Positions 14,229 to 21,011 of a DNA stretch of 22,720 nt are shown piece after piece; position 1 is the stretch's first letter; the number at the start of each line of letters is the position of its first letter. The DNA lies in contig CAYWOD010000030.1 of assembly GCA_964459805.1 (NCBI GenBank), forward strand, positions 1 through 22,720, in the 5' to 3' direction. Position numbers and translations under genes: made by a program. The notes beneath the pieces were generated by a model. The model had not been told where the DNA came from. It saw nothing but the letters and a program-made list of their open reading frames with translations, and did not search any database. The DNA comes from DAOVRL01 sp964459805 (lineage in GTDB: Bacteria > Planctomycetota > Phycisphaerae > Sedimentisphaerales > Anaerobacaceae).

Positions 14229-14273
14229 GTCCTGAGGGTGTAGGTGTGCACCTACACTCTTTCCCTTTAGGAC
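14229..14273 (+). terminator. Long nested hairpin after the PEP-CTERM-like gene
   Basis: Outer arms GTCCT (14229-14233) and AGGAC (14269-14273), an AGGG/CCCT pairing, and an inner perfect 8-bp stem GTGTAGGT/ACCTACAC (14238-14257, loop GTGC) form one extended structure 62 bases past the stop codon. There is no T-run on either strand, so it may be a transcript-stabilising structure or a factor-dependent terminator. Confidence 0.45.
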
Positions 14274-14380
14274 AATAAGAGGGTCAGAATGTCTATGTTA
14301 ATGTCGCGGGGCGGCTGCTTCGCGTTTGGCTCAGCATGAGAGTTTCTCAGGTTATGTGCGACAGAGCACAAGAATGAAGG

Positions 14381-15292
14381 TTAGCCGAGGAATTCGGTGA
14401 TACCGTTTGCGATGGCCTGTGCGAGGCGGTTCTGGAAAGAGTTGTCTCGCAGGAGGCGGGCCTCAGCATAATTCGAGAGATAGCCCAATTCGATCAGAAG
14501 GGCGGGTCCGCGGGTGTGGACGAGGACGCGGAAATCGGCTTTCTGGGTTCCCCAACTACTCAGGCCTGTCTTCGCCATAGATCGGGCAATCGCATTGGCG
14601 GCCCGGCGGGAAGACCAGGAAGCCGAGCGTGCTACGTACATTGTGAAACCACGCCTGGAACTGCTTGGGAAAGAGTCGGCGTGGATACTTACAAAGAGGT
14701 CGGCGCTGTGTCTGTTGGCGATTGCCGCCCTCTCCTCGAGCTCTATAAAGGTGTCGTTATCCCGCGTCATTACGACTTTGAGCCCCTTTTGTCTGAGCAG
14801 AGAGGCGACTTTTCGGGCGACCTGGAGATTAACCGTCTTCTCGTAGAATCCAAGGCAGCTTGTTGCGCCGGGGTCTCTGCCTCCGTGGCCAGCGTCAACG
14901 ACAACGCAGCCGGATAAGCTGCGGGGGCGCACAATCGGCCTGGTGCTGGTTTGCATTGCCGAGCGTATCTGCGAGACGAGCGCCTTCGCCACGTGGATTT
15001 TGCCGCCTGCTCTGCCGATTCTGCCGACCGTGCCAAGCGACTTCGTATTGACATATACCTGGCCGCCCGTGAAGGTGAAAATCATTACGGTGTTGGCCGA
15101 GTTCTTGAGGGTGACGTGTGTCGAGGTCGATTCACTCACGCGGAGGCCCAGAAGCCCCGCAAGCTCATAAATAGTGACCGTCTGTTTGTCCGAAATCAGT
15201 TGGTTGCCCGGGGCGCCGGCTGTGGACGGCTGGCAGCCTGCAATCGCCGCAGCCGCTATCATGAGAATTGTCAATCCAAGTTGATTACGCAT
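14381..15292 (-). CDS. N-acetylmuramoyl-L-alanine amidase (Amidase_3), lipoprotein
   Basis: Zinc amidase that cleaves the amide bond between MurNAc and the stem peptide of peptidoglycan. The 303-residue precursor has a lipoprotein signal (MIAAAAIAGC, lipidated cysteine at residue 20), so it is anchored in a membrane facing the periplasm. An N-terminal domain (about 30-110) resembles copper-amine-oxidase-like/stalk domains seen in other amidases. The catalytic part starts at VVVDAGHGGRDPGA. Zinc ligands are H136, E151 (in EKTVN) and H204 (SIHADS), and the catalytic glutamate is E268 (LLIELGYLSN). It follows the Fur-type regulator by 47 bases; co-transcription is possible. Confidence 0.9.
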   Translation of the reverse strand: MRNQLGLTILMIAAAAIAGCQPSTAGAPGNQLISDKQTVTIYELAGLLGLRVSESTSTHVTLKNSANTVMIFTFTGGQVYVNTKSLGTVGRIGRAGGKIHVAKALVSQIRSAMQTSTRPIVRPRSLSGCVVVDAGHGGRDPGATSCLGFYEKTVNLQVARKVASLLRQKGLKVVMTRDNDTFIELEERAAIANRHSADLFVSIHADSFPSSSRRGFTMYVARSASWSSRRAANAIARSMAKTGLSSWGTQKADFRVLVHTRGPALLIELGYLSNYAEARLLRDNSFQNRLAQAIANGITEFLG

Positions 15293-15339
15293 TACAAAGA
15301 CCTTATCGGTATTTACAGGGTTCGTACATTAAATTCTTG

Positions 15340-15762
15340 TTAAGCACAAGTGGGGCAGAGACCCTCGAGCCGGGTCTGCTGTCGATGAATGTGAAAGCCT
15401 TTGTGTGGACTTTTCACCATAGGAAGAGACATTCCCGTCAGGCAGTGCGTGCTGCCGCACTTTGTGCATGTAAAGTGCGGATGGCACTGGGTCTCGCTGC
15501 AGTTGCGGGCCAGCTCGAAGTGCCAGGCCCTCTCGGCCATAAAAGCCTTATGCACCAGCCCGACCCTCAACAGAGACTCCAGGGTTCGGTAGATTGTAAC
15601 CTTGTCGAAGTGTTTTTTGCCCAATCGTTTTGCGATCTGGTCCTGGCGGAGCGGCTTGTCGGCCCTGAGCAGCACTCTTAGCACAGCGACTCTGCCTGCG
15701 GTGCAGTAGAGCTTTGCAGTCTTCAGTATCTGGCGTGCCTGCAAATCCAAATCGCGTCTCAT
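15340..15762 (-). CDS. Fur/Zur-family metal-responsive repressor
   Basis: A 140-residue DNA-binding protein. The winged helix occupies about 15-85 (AGRVAVLRVLL, then FDKVTIYRTLESLLRVGLVHK). The C-terminal dimerisation/metal domain has CHPHFTCTKCGSTHCL, giving one CxxC, and a terminal CPTC giving the second, the structural zinc site of the family. A H/C-rich HPHF segment may form the sensing site. Its ATG overlaps the stop of the His-rich membrane gene (ATGA), so both are one operon. A 23-bp palindrome upstream of that operon is the likely autoregulatory site. Zinc sensing (Zur) is favoured by the His-rich partner; Fur or PerR is not excluded. Confidence 0.88.
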   Translation of the reverse strand: MRRDLDLQARQILKTAKLYCTAGRVAVLRVLLRADKPLRQDQIAKRLGKKHFDKVTIYRTLESLLRVGLVHKAFMAERAWHFELARNCSETQCHPHFTCTKCGSTHCLTGMSLPMVKSPHKGFHIHRQQTRLEGLCPTCA

Positions 15763-16439
15763 TGTTCGACCTCCGCGGGCTTTTTATGGCTGCATCCGAT
15801 ACCAGCGGGCGAATTAACAAACAATAAAGGAAAGACGATATCGCTGATACAGCAGGGCAGCCAGACGGCCAAAAATAGAAAGCCGAAGCTGCCTGCGAGT
15901 TTCCAAGCCGAGAGCTGTCCGCTTATTGCCATAAGGATATGGAATGAGGAGGCCCATGTGCTCAGCAGAACGTGCCCTGCGTGTGGGAATTTTGTCTTAG
16001 GTCTGAAGCGCGCTATCAGGACACCTGCTATCGCGGCCGGTATCACCACGTACCAGCCCTCAATAAAGCCTATGTGGGCGTGCTCGGCAAAACCTGTATG
16101 TTCGTGGGAATGGGCGTGAAGGTGCATACCCAGAAGGACCTCGCCAACGTAGGGAATTAGCGAATCACTCAGGGTCGCTATCCCGATTGAGCCGAAGAAG
16201 CCGACCAGAAGGACAGCGATGAATTTGTGGCTTTTGGAGTGAAGCTGAAACATCGAGGCCGTTACGATGGCGCTTAATACCACGTGAGCAGGGTGAAATA
16301 CGTAGAACAGCACACGGCTCGTATCGTGGTCGAGATTTTTGAAGAGCAGCATGCACACGATCCCCGTCAACGCCCCGAACAAGGTAAACGGTGCGTGGCT
16401 CTTCAATTCTTTCAGAATCGCTGTAAGCTTGTTTTGCAT
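15759..16439 (-). CDS. Histidine-rich six-helix membrane protein, putative metal permease
   Basis: No family was recognised with certainty. The 226-residue protein has about six hydrophobic segments (roughly 18-34, 44-64, 72-96, 128-147, 160-173 and 184-209). A metal-binding-type loop, GMHLHAHSHEHTGFAEHAH, lies between the third and fourth, and further histidines occur in or near membrane segments (FHPAHVV, HAGHVLL, FHILMA). The C-terminus contains PCCISD and CSHKK. It is the first gene of an operon with a Fur/Zur-type repressor and sits behind a palindromic operator, suggesting uptake or handling of a transition metal such as zinc. Export is also possible. Function inferred from composition and context. 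Confidence 0.65.
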   Translation of the reverse strand: MQNKLTAILKELKSHAPFTLFGALTGIVCMLLFKNLDHDTSRVLFYVFHPAHVVLSAIVTASMFQLHSKSHKFIAVLLVGFFGSIGIATLSDSLIPYVGEVLLGMHLHAHSHEHTGFAEHAHIGFIEGWYVVIPAAIAGVLIARFRPKTKFPHAGHVLLSTWASSFHILMAISGQLSAWKLAGSFGFLFLAVWLPCCISDIVFPLLFVNSPAGIGCSHKKPAEVEQ

Positions 16440-16496
16440 CTGTACTTAACGACCTAAAATCTGTATCAGCGAGAGTTCGCTCTTAACGTAAGCGGC

Positions 16497-16525
16497 ATTC
16501 TACACCCTATACAGCGAATTTGCAA
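16497..16525 (-). promoter_or_regulatory. Promoter of the permease-Fur operon
   Basis: On the minus strand TTGCAA (16525-16520) and TAGAAT (16502-16497) are 17 bases apart, with four and five consensus matches. The -35 box lies inside the perfect palindrome, so a bound repressor would exclude RNA polymerase. The transcript would have a leader of about 50 bases. Confidence 0.55.
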
Positions 16526-16539
16526 CTAAGTTGCAAATT
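16517..16539 (-). promoter_or_regulatory. Fur/Zur-type operator: perfect 11-1-11 palindrome
   Basis: AATTTGCAACT (16517-16527) and its exact reverse complement (16529-16539) flank a single A. A core TTGCAA on each side around a short centre is the geometry of Fur-family boxes. It overlaps the -35 box of an operon encoding a Fur/Zur-type protein, the expected place for autoregulation. Confidence 0.75.
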
Positions 16540-16553
16540 TTCTTAGCTCTTTT

Positions 16554-16569
16554 GCAAATTTCGATTTGC
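16554..16569 (-). promoter_or_regulatory. Second, weaker operator-like dyad
   Basis: GCAAAT (16554-16559) and ATTTGC (16564-16569) flank TTCG. The half-sites repeat the GCAAAT/ATTTGC core of the main operator 15 bases away, so this may be an auxiliary binding site for the same repressor. Confidence 0.4.
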
Positions 16570-16788
16570 GACTACGAGTTCGCGGTGATTGTAGTAATGA
16601 TGATTCGGCTATAGCTCTGTGCTTCAGTGTCCCAGTGAAAGAGCGGATGGCCTTTACAAATCGCGAATCACCAATTCACGACAGCAAAAAGCATTGCGGA
16701 TTTTCGCGTGGGCGGGTAAAGTAGGGCTTCTTGGAAGGTTCGGCAGGGCTGTTTGTGTTCGGTTGTGAGAAGACGTTAGGGGCAAAAG

Positions 16789-17562
16789 ATGAAGATTAGA
16801 TTCGTACTGCTTTGGTTGGTTGTCGTGGTGGTTTGTAGCGGCTGCCAGGTGGGGCGTGGGCCTCGGCGGCCGGTTGTTGGGATTACGAGCGTTTATAAGA
16901 TTAGTAAGGCGAGCGGCTCGGCTTCTACTTCCGTGGGTTTTGCGTACGTTAGGGCCGTCGCGGAGAATGGAGGCGTGCCGGTTGTTCTGCCTACTATCGA
17001 CGATGAGGAGGTTATCGAGCGATATGTACAGGACCTGGACGGGCTCGTGCTGGTAGGGGGGGCGGATATTCCACCTGCTGCATACGGGCAGGAGCCGCAC
17101 GAGACGGTCAAGGAGATACCAAAGCAGCGGTATGATTTTGAGCGCAGGCTCATTTCCCTGTGGCTGGACAGCGGCAAACCCATACTCGGCGTCTGTCTGG
17201 GGATGCAGTTTACAAACGTAGTTGCGGGGGGGACGCTTATCCAGGATATCCCCTCGCAGGTCGGAACGCAGGTAGAGCACCGCGGCTATCACACCGTCCG
17301 GGTGGAGCCGGGCAGCCTCCTGGCGGAAATCCTCGGCACGCATCGGGTCCGCGTCTATTCGAACCATCACCAGGCGATCAAGGATTTGGGCAAAGGACTG
17401 AGGATTGCGGCTCGCAGCGAAGACGGCGTTATCGAGGCCGCCGAGCGGACGAAAGGCGGATTTGGATTATTTGTGCAGTGGCATCCGGAGGCTGGCGACG
17501 ATGTACGCAGCAGGGATGCGATTTACGGCGCGCTGATTCGAGCGTGCCGAACAAGACGTTAA
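16789..17562 (+). CDS. Peptidase C26 (gamma-glutamyl-gamma-aminobutyrate hydrolase family) lipoprotein
   Basis: A class I glutamine-amidotransferase-like hydrolase of the PuuD family, which cleaves gamma-glutamyl amides. The nucleophile is C136 in ILGVCLGMQ, with the catalytic His/Glu in FVQWHPE (H232, E234). LVLVGGADIPPAAYG (86-100) and DFERRLISLWLDSGKPILG are family segments. Unusually, the 257-residue precursor begins with a lipoprotein signal (LLWLVVVVVCSGC, cysteine 19), so it would act outside the cytoplasm, whereas PuuD is cytoplasmic; processing of gamma-glutamyl peptides or peptidoglycan fragments is one possibility. AGGGG precedes the ATG. ribF follows after 39 bases. Confidence 0.85.
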   Translation: MKIRFVLLWLVVVVVCSGCQVGRGPRRPVVGITSVYKISKASGSASTSVGFAYVRAVAENGGVPVVLPTIDDEEVIERYVQDLDGLVLVGGADIPPAAYGQEPHETVKEIPKQRYDFERRLISLWLDSGKPILGVCLGMQFTNVVAGGTLIQDIPSQVGTQVEHRGYHTVRVEPGSLLAEILGTHRVRVYSNHHQAIKDLGKGLRIAARSEDGVIEAAERTKGGFGLFVQWHPEAGDDVRSRDAIYGALIRACRTRR

Positions 17563-17601
17563 TGCCGCCGGTATAGTGTTGAACGCAACAGAACGGTAAT
17601 C

Positions 17602-18594
17602 ATGCAGACGATATCAGGTAGTTCGCAATTGGAGAAGGTCGAGAAGGGCTGTGTGCTGACGATTGGGAATTTCGACGGCGTGCACCTCGGCCATCAGCAG
17701 ATACTCGTCGCCGCGAGCAAGGCGGCGGCCGAGAGGGCAGTGCCGCTGGTCGTGATGACGTTTGAGCCGCATCCGCTTGCCGTTTTGCGACCCGAAATAG
17801 CACCGGGCGTTTTGACGTCGTTGGTTATGAAGGAGCATCTTCTGGCCGAATTTGGGGCGGCTTGCCTTTTAGTTGTGGAAAGCACCCCGGAGCTTCTGGC
17901 CTTATCTGCTGAAGAATTTATCCGGCGGTTCCTGGTGGACGGTATCCAACCGAGCCTTGTGGTTGAGGGCGAGAGCTTCAATTTCGGCTCCGACCGACGC
18001 GGAAGTATCGAGACGCTCGTCGAGGCGGGCAAGGAAAATGTCTTTGAGGTGTCCGTAATCGCACCAAGGCAAGTTCGTATCTCCGACGGCCGGACGGCAG
18101 CGGTATCGAGTACGCTGATCCGCAACCTGTTGGCCCAGGGCGAAGTCGGCGATGCGGTGGCGGCTTTGGGCAGACCGTACCGGCTCATCGAGAAGGTCGT
18201 GGCCGGCAGGGGCAAGGGCAAAAGGCTCGGTTTTCCGACGGCGAATATGAAGCTGCCAGGCCAGATGGTTCCGGCTGAGGGCGTCTATGCCGGGTTCGCC
18301 GCGACTGCGGATGACGCCGAGGAGATACTCTCGGCCGAGGCCAAAGTCCCCGTTGCGCTTAGCATCGGCAGGACAACAACCTACGGCGAGGGACAGAGTC
18401 TGTTGATAGAGGCGCATCTGCTGGCGGAGAATGTAGCTGAGTTGTATGACAAGCACCTGGCGATGGATTTCGTCGAGCGAATACGCGGCCAGCGTAAATT
18501 CAAGACCGAGTCGGACCTCTCCGCCCAGATTGCAGAAGACTGCGAGAAGGTAAAGGAAATCTTGGCCACAGAGGACACAGAGACGGATGAGTGA
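17602..18594 (+). CDS. ribF: Bifunctional riboflavin kinase / FAD synthetase
   Basis: Converts riboflavin to FMN and then FAD in the cytoplasm. The 330-residue protein has both domains. The N-terminal nucleotidyltransferase part contains GNFDGVHLGH (22-31), FEPHPLAVL (54-62) and SSTLIRNLL (169-177). The C-terminal riboflavin kinase domain has GKGKRLGFPTANM (204-216), EGVYAG, and MDFVERIRGQRKF. The last ten codons (ATEDTETDE) run into a CCACAGAGGACACAGAG repeat commonly seen between genes, so the original C-terminus probably ended a few residues earlier. ribF normally clusters with nrnA; here three accessory genes separate them. Confidence 0.94.
   Translation: MQTISGSSQLEKVEKGCVLTIGNFDGVHLGHQQILVAASKAAAERAVPLVVMTFEPHPLAVLRPEIAPGVLTSLVMKEHLLAEFGAACLLVVESTPELLALSAEEFIRRFLVDGIQPSLVVEGESFNFGSDRRGSIETLVEAGKENVFEVSVIAPRQVRISDGRTAAVSSTLIRNLLAQGEVGDAVAALGRPYRLIEKVVAGRGKGKRLGFPTANMKLPGQMVPAEGVYAGFAATADDAEEILSAEAKVPVALSIGRTTTYGEGQSLLIEAHLLAENVAELYDKHLAMDFVERIRGQRKFKTESDLSAQIAEDCEKVKEILATEDTETDE
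18566..18584 (+). repeat. CCACAGAGGACACAGAG-type intergenic repeat fused to the end of ribF
   Basis: The sequence CCACAGAGGACACAGAGAC belongs to a style of ACAGAG-rich repeats often found between genes in environmental bacteria (general recollection, not searched). Here it is read in frame as the last residues of RibF. Confidence 0.45.
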
Positions 18595-18597
18595 TGG

Positions 18598-18625
18598 TTG
18601 AATCATAAACCTGAAATTGTATAAT
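18598..18625 (+). promoter_or_regulatory. Promoter of the antitoxin-like/WapI-like pair, apparently leaderless
   Basis: TTGAAT (18598-18603) and a perfect TATAAT (18620-18625) are 16 bases apart. The ATG at 18633 begins only seven bases after TATAAT, at the expected transcription start, and no ribosome site precedes it. Confidence 0.55.
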
Positions 18626-18632
18626 TCGATGT

Positions 18633-18878
18633 ATGAATGAGCCAGAGACAAGCCCTGATGCCCGGCAGGTCCTGATTGATGTGCTGGGCAAAATGCCGCC
18701 GGAGGAGAAATTCAGGCGGGTTTTCGATGCCTACGAGTTCGGCAAGATGTTGGCTATGGCGGGCCTCAGAGACCGGTATCCTGATGCCAGTGAAAAGAAA
18801 ATCTGGTACCTCTGGGCAAAGCAGCACCTCGGGGAAGAACTGTATGAGAAAGTCTACGGAAGCGTACCCGATGAATGA
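18633..18878 (+). CDS. Small protein resembling Rv0078B-type antitoxins
   Basis: An 81-residue soluble helical protein. The segment MPPEEKFRRVFDAYEFGKMLAMAGLRDRYPDASEKKI follows the pattern of the Rv0078B-related antitoxin family (T/P-P-E-x-R/K-x-x-x-x-F-x-x-x-x-x-G-x-x-L-x-x-A-G-I/L-R-x-R-x-P-D-A-S-E). It is encoded immediately before, and overlaps by 8 bases, a WapI-like immunity gene, so the two are co-translated. No toxin gene is visible beside it, so the pair may be an orphan defence or immunity module. Family assignment is from memory of the pattern. Confidence 0.6.
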   Translation: MNEPETSPDARQVLIDVLGKMPPEEKFRRVFDAYEFGKMLAMAGLRDRYPDASEKKIWYLWAKQHLGEELYEKVYGSVPDE

Positions 18879-19317
18879 CTATCGAGAAAAACTCGGACCT
18901 CCCGATTTAAGCTTCCACACGCTGCAAATCTGGATTCATGGACGGCAATTTCCCGAACTAAACGACTTTTGGGATGGTAATTGGGTCAGGGCCACGGTTC
19001 ACTGTGGGGCAAAGGGTGGAGATGTATGGACCAGCGGCTCGATAATACATCTTCCGGAACTTAAGAGTTGGCTGCAACAAACTGAGACCTTGAATAAGAG
19101 GTTCAAGGGCAATGCGAACCTTGATTGCATGGAGCCCTACCTGTCTGTCGAAATGGAGATTGGCAAGAGAGGCGAGGTGTCTGGCTGCATACGGATTACA
19201 CCTGACATTATCCTCCAAAAACATGAATTCAAATTTGAAGTTGACCAATCGTACCTCCCTCCATTGATAAAGCAACTTAAAGAGATATTGGTGAGATATC
19301 CAATCAAAGACGAATAA
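18871..19317 (+). CDS. WapI-like immunity protein
   Basis: A 148-residue protein starting at the ATG inside the previous gene's end (ATGAATGA). The layout matches WapI-family immunity proteins: an initial strand (FHTLQIWIHGRQFPE), DFWDGNWVRATVHC, IIHLPELKSWLQQTETL, an acidic central part (CMEPYLSVEMEIG), KHEFKFEVDQSYLPPLIKQLKEIL, and a C-terminal YPIKDE. Such proteins protect against the toxic tips of contact-dependent polymorphic toxins. No WapA/Rhs toxin gene is present in the window, so it would be an orphan immunity gene, or the family has another role. Confidence 0.65.
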   Translation: MNDYREKLGPPDLSFHTLQIWIHGRQFPELNDFWDGNWVRATVHCGAKGGDVWTSGSIIHLPELKSWLQQTETLNKRFKGNANLDCMEPYLSVEMEIGKRGEVSGCIRITPDIILQKHEFKFEVDQSYLPPLIKQLKEILVRYPIKDE

Positions 19318-19388
19318 GTGCTGAGGTAGAAGATCAGGATAAGAACGCGAGAACGTGGATGTTAGCCTGCGTTCGGTTGTTGTGAGGG

Positions 19389-19919
19389 ATGTTTGTCGTG
19401 TATCCTATAGCTTATCTTATAACCTTCACGACCTATGGGACATGGCTCCACGGAGATGAAAAAGGGAGTGTTGACAAGGAACATAATCAGTACGGTTCTC
19501 CTTTTGTGGGACGAAGTCCAGCTTGGCATAGAAGGGAACAAAGCGTGCTCAAGAACCCGGCGTTTACATTAGGGCGGAAGGCGCGAGAAAGGGTTTTGGA
19601 AACGATTCTGGATGTGTGCAGGTTTCGCGGCTGGCAGGCGCATGTGGTTCACGTTAGAAGCAACCATGTTCATATTGTAGTGAGCGGGGAGGAAAAGCCG
19701 GAAAAGATGATGGTGGATTTCAAAGCTTACGCTACCAGAGCGATAAAGAAAATCGCAAACAAGCAAGGGGCAGTCAAGAAATACTGGACACAGCATGGCA
19801 GTACAAGATACCTTTGGACGAAAGAAAGCCTTGATTCTGCGATGAAATACGTTGAGAATGAGCAGGGTATGATGATGACATTTGGTGCAACAGACAAACA
19901 GAGCCCCGAACGTGAGTGA
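19389..19919 (+). CDS. REP-associated tyrosine transposase (RAYT, Y1 HUH superfamily)
   Basis: A 176-residue single-strand DNA nicking/joining enzyme of the IS200-like Y1 superfamily. AYLITFTTYGTWLHGDEKGSVD (8-29) is the characteristic first strand and loop. The metal-binding HUH motif is HVHIVV (H93, H95), and the catalytic tyrosine is probably Y114 in DFKAYATRAIKK. Length fits complete family members, and no frame disruption is seen. IS200-type flanking structures were not found, so it looks like a single-copy domesticated RAYT. A REP-like hairpin lies just downstream (19951-19970). The exact start is uncertain: ATG 19389 or a GTG a few codons later. Confidence 0.85.
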   Translation: MFVVYPIAYLITFTTYGTWLHGDEKGSVDKEHNQYGSPFVGRSPAWHRREQSVLKNPAFTLGRKARERVLETILDVCRFRGWQAHVVHVRSNHVHIVVSGEEKPEKMMVDFKAYATRAIKKIANKQGAVKKYWTQHGSTRYLWTKESLDSAMKYVENEQGMMMTFGATDKQSPERE

Positions 19920-19950
19920 GGGGATAAGAACCGGAGAAGATAGTTGTTTA

Positions 19951-19970
19951 CCCGGCGCTTACGCTTCGGG
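19951..19970 (+). repeat. REP-like hairpin downstream of the RAYT gene
   Basis: CCCGGCG (19951-19957) pairs with CGC (19962-19964) and CGGG (19967-19970), leaving a CTTA loop and a TT bulge. Short GC-rich imperfect palindromes beside a RAYT gene are the usual substrates of these transposases. It lies in the leader of nrnA. Confidence 0.5.
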
Positions 19971-19994
19971 CTCAGTTGTGGTGTGAGGATTCTT

Positions 19995-21008
19995 ATGGTT
20001 GGCAGTAGCTTTCAGGAAGCTGTTGATTTGATTGAGAAGTCCGGCGGGGTCTTGGTGACGACGCATACGAAGCCGGATGGGGATGCGTGCGGGTGCGTTG
20101 CGGTGCTTTGTGATGCGCTGGCGGCTTTGGGCAAAGAGGCCCAGCCCTTGATGCTCTCGGATGTCCCGGGGTGGTATGAGTTCGTCTTTGCAGACAAGGT
20201 CCCCGTACTCGGGCGGGATGTTACAGTTGAGCAGCTTGCAGGAGGCAAGTTAGGCGAATTCGATTTGATTATGGTGGCCGATACCGATAGTTTCAGCCAG
20301 TTGGGCGATTTCGAGAAGTATCTCAAGGGCAACGACAAGGCCGTCCTTGTTATCGACCATCACATCACCTCGGACGGTGTAGGCGACGTCAAGATAGCCG
20401 ATTCATCCGCCGCGGCGACGGGCCTGATTGTATTTGAGCTGGCGAAATACGCGGGTTGGGGAATTACGGAAAGAATGGCCCAGGCGCTCTTCGTGGCGAT
20501 AGCGACCGATACCGGCTGGTTCCAGTTCAGCAATACCGACAGCAGGGTCTATAACACCTGTGGGCAGTTGATTGAAGCCGGGGCTAAGCCGACCGAGATA
20601 TACGAGAAGCTTTATCACAACTTTTCGTACGCGCGCTTCAGGTTGATGCTTGCGATGTTGGAGACGCTGGAGCTGCACTTTGACGGTCAATTCGCGAGCC
20701 AGCACATATTGCGGCGGGACTTTGAGCGGACCGGCGCCGCGTACGAGGACACAGAGAACCTGATTAACGAATGTCACCGGATAGGCACGCTCGAAGCATG
20801 GGCGCTGTTTGTCGAGCTTAAAGACGGCCGAATCAGGTGTTCGTTGCGGAGCAAAGGCGCGGTCGATGTCAGCAAAATCGCGCAGAAGTTCGGGGGCGGC
20901 GGCCACAAAGTGGCTGCGGGGACTTATCTGCCCGGGCCTTTGGAGGATGCAAAACGGCTTATTCTCAATGAGATGGCGGGGAGATTTGGTGAAGTCGCAG
21001 GCCAATGA
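19995..21008 (+). CDS. nrnA: DHH-family phosphoesterase, NrnA-like oligoribonuclease/pAp phosphatase
   Basis: Degrades nanoRNAs and/or removes the 3' phosphate of pAp. The 337-residue protein carries the DHH motifs: TTHTKPDGDACG (22-33, metal ligands H24, D28, D30), MVADTD (93-98), VIDHH (119-123), and DTGWFQFSNTD downstream. The DHHA1 substrate-binding domain ends with FGGGGHKVAAG (H304). The start at 19995 has GAGG seven bases upstream; a longer frame from a TTG at 19944 would read through the REP-like hairpin and is unlikely. NrnA often neighbours ribF, as in this locus apart from the insert. It ends three bases from a convergent gene. Confidence 0.92.
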   Translation: MVGSSFQEAVDLIEKSGGVLVTTHTKPDGDACGCVAVLCDALAALGKEAQPLMLSDVPGWYEFVFADKVPVLGRDVTVEQLAGGKLGEFDLIMVADTDSFSQLGDFEKYLKGNDKAVLVIDHHITSDGVGDVKIADSSAAATGLIVFELAKYAGWGITERMAQALFVAIATDTGWFQFSNTDSRVYNTCGQLIEAGAKPTEIYEKLYHNFSYARFRLMLAMLETLELHFDGQFASQHILRRDFERTGAAYEDTENLINECHRIGTLEAWALFVELKDGRIRCSLRSKGAVDVSKIAQKFGGGGHKVAAGTYLPGPLEDAKRLILNEMAGRFGEVAGQ

Positions 21009-21011
21009 GCT

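Larger units (their letters stand above)
16440..16788. other. Divergent intergenic region with Fur/Zur operator
   Basis: This 349-base region separates the His-rich permease operon from the peptidase C26 gene. The left part holds the minus-strand promoter (16497-16525), the 23-bp palindrome (16517-16539) and a second weaker dyad (16554-16569). In the remaining ~200 bases no gene, hairpin or clear promoter for the plus-strand gene was found. Confidence 0.6.
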
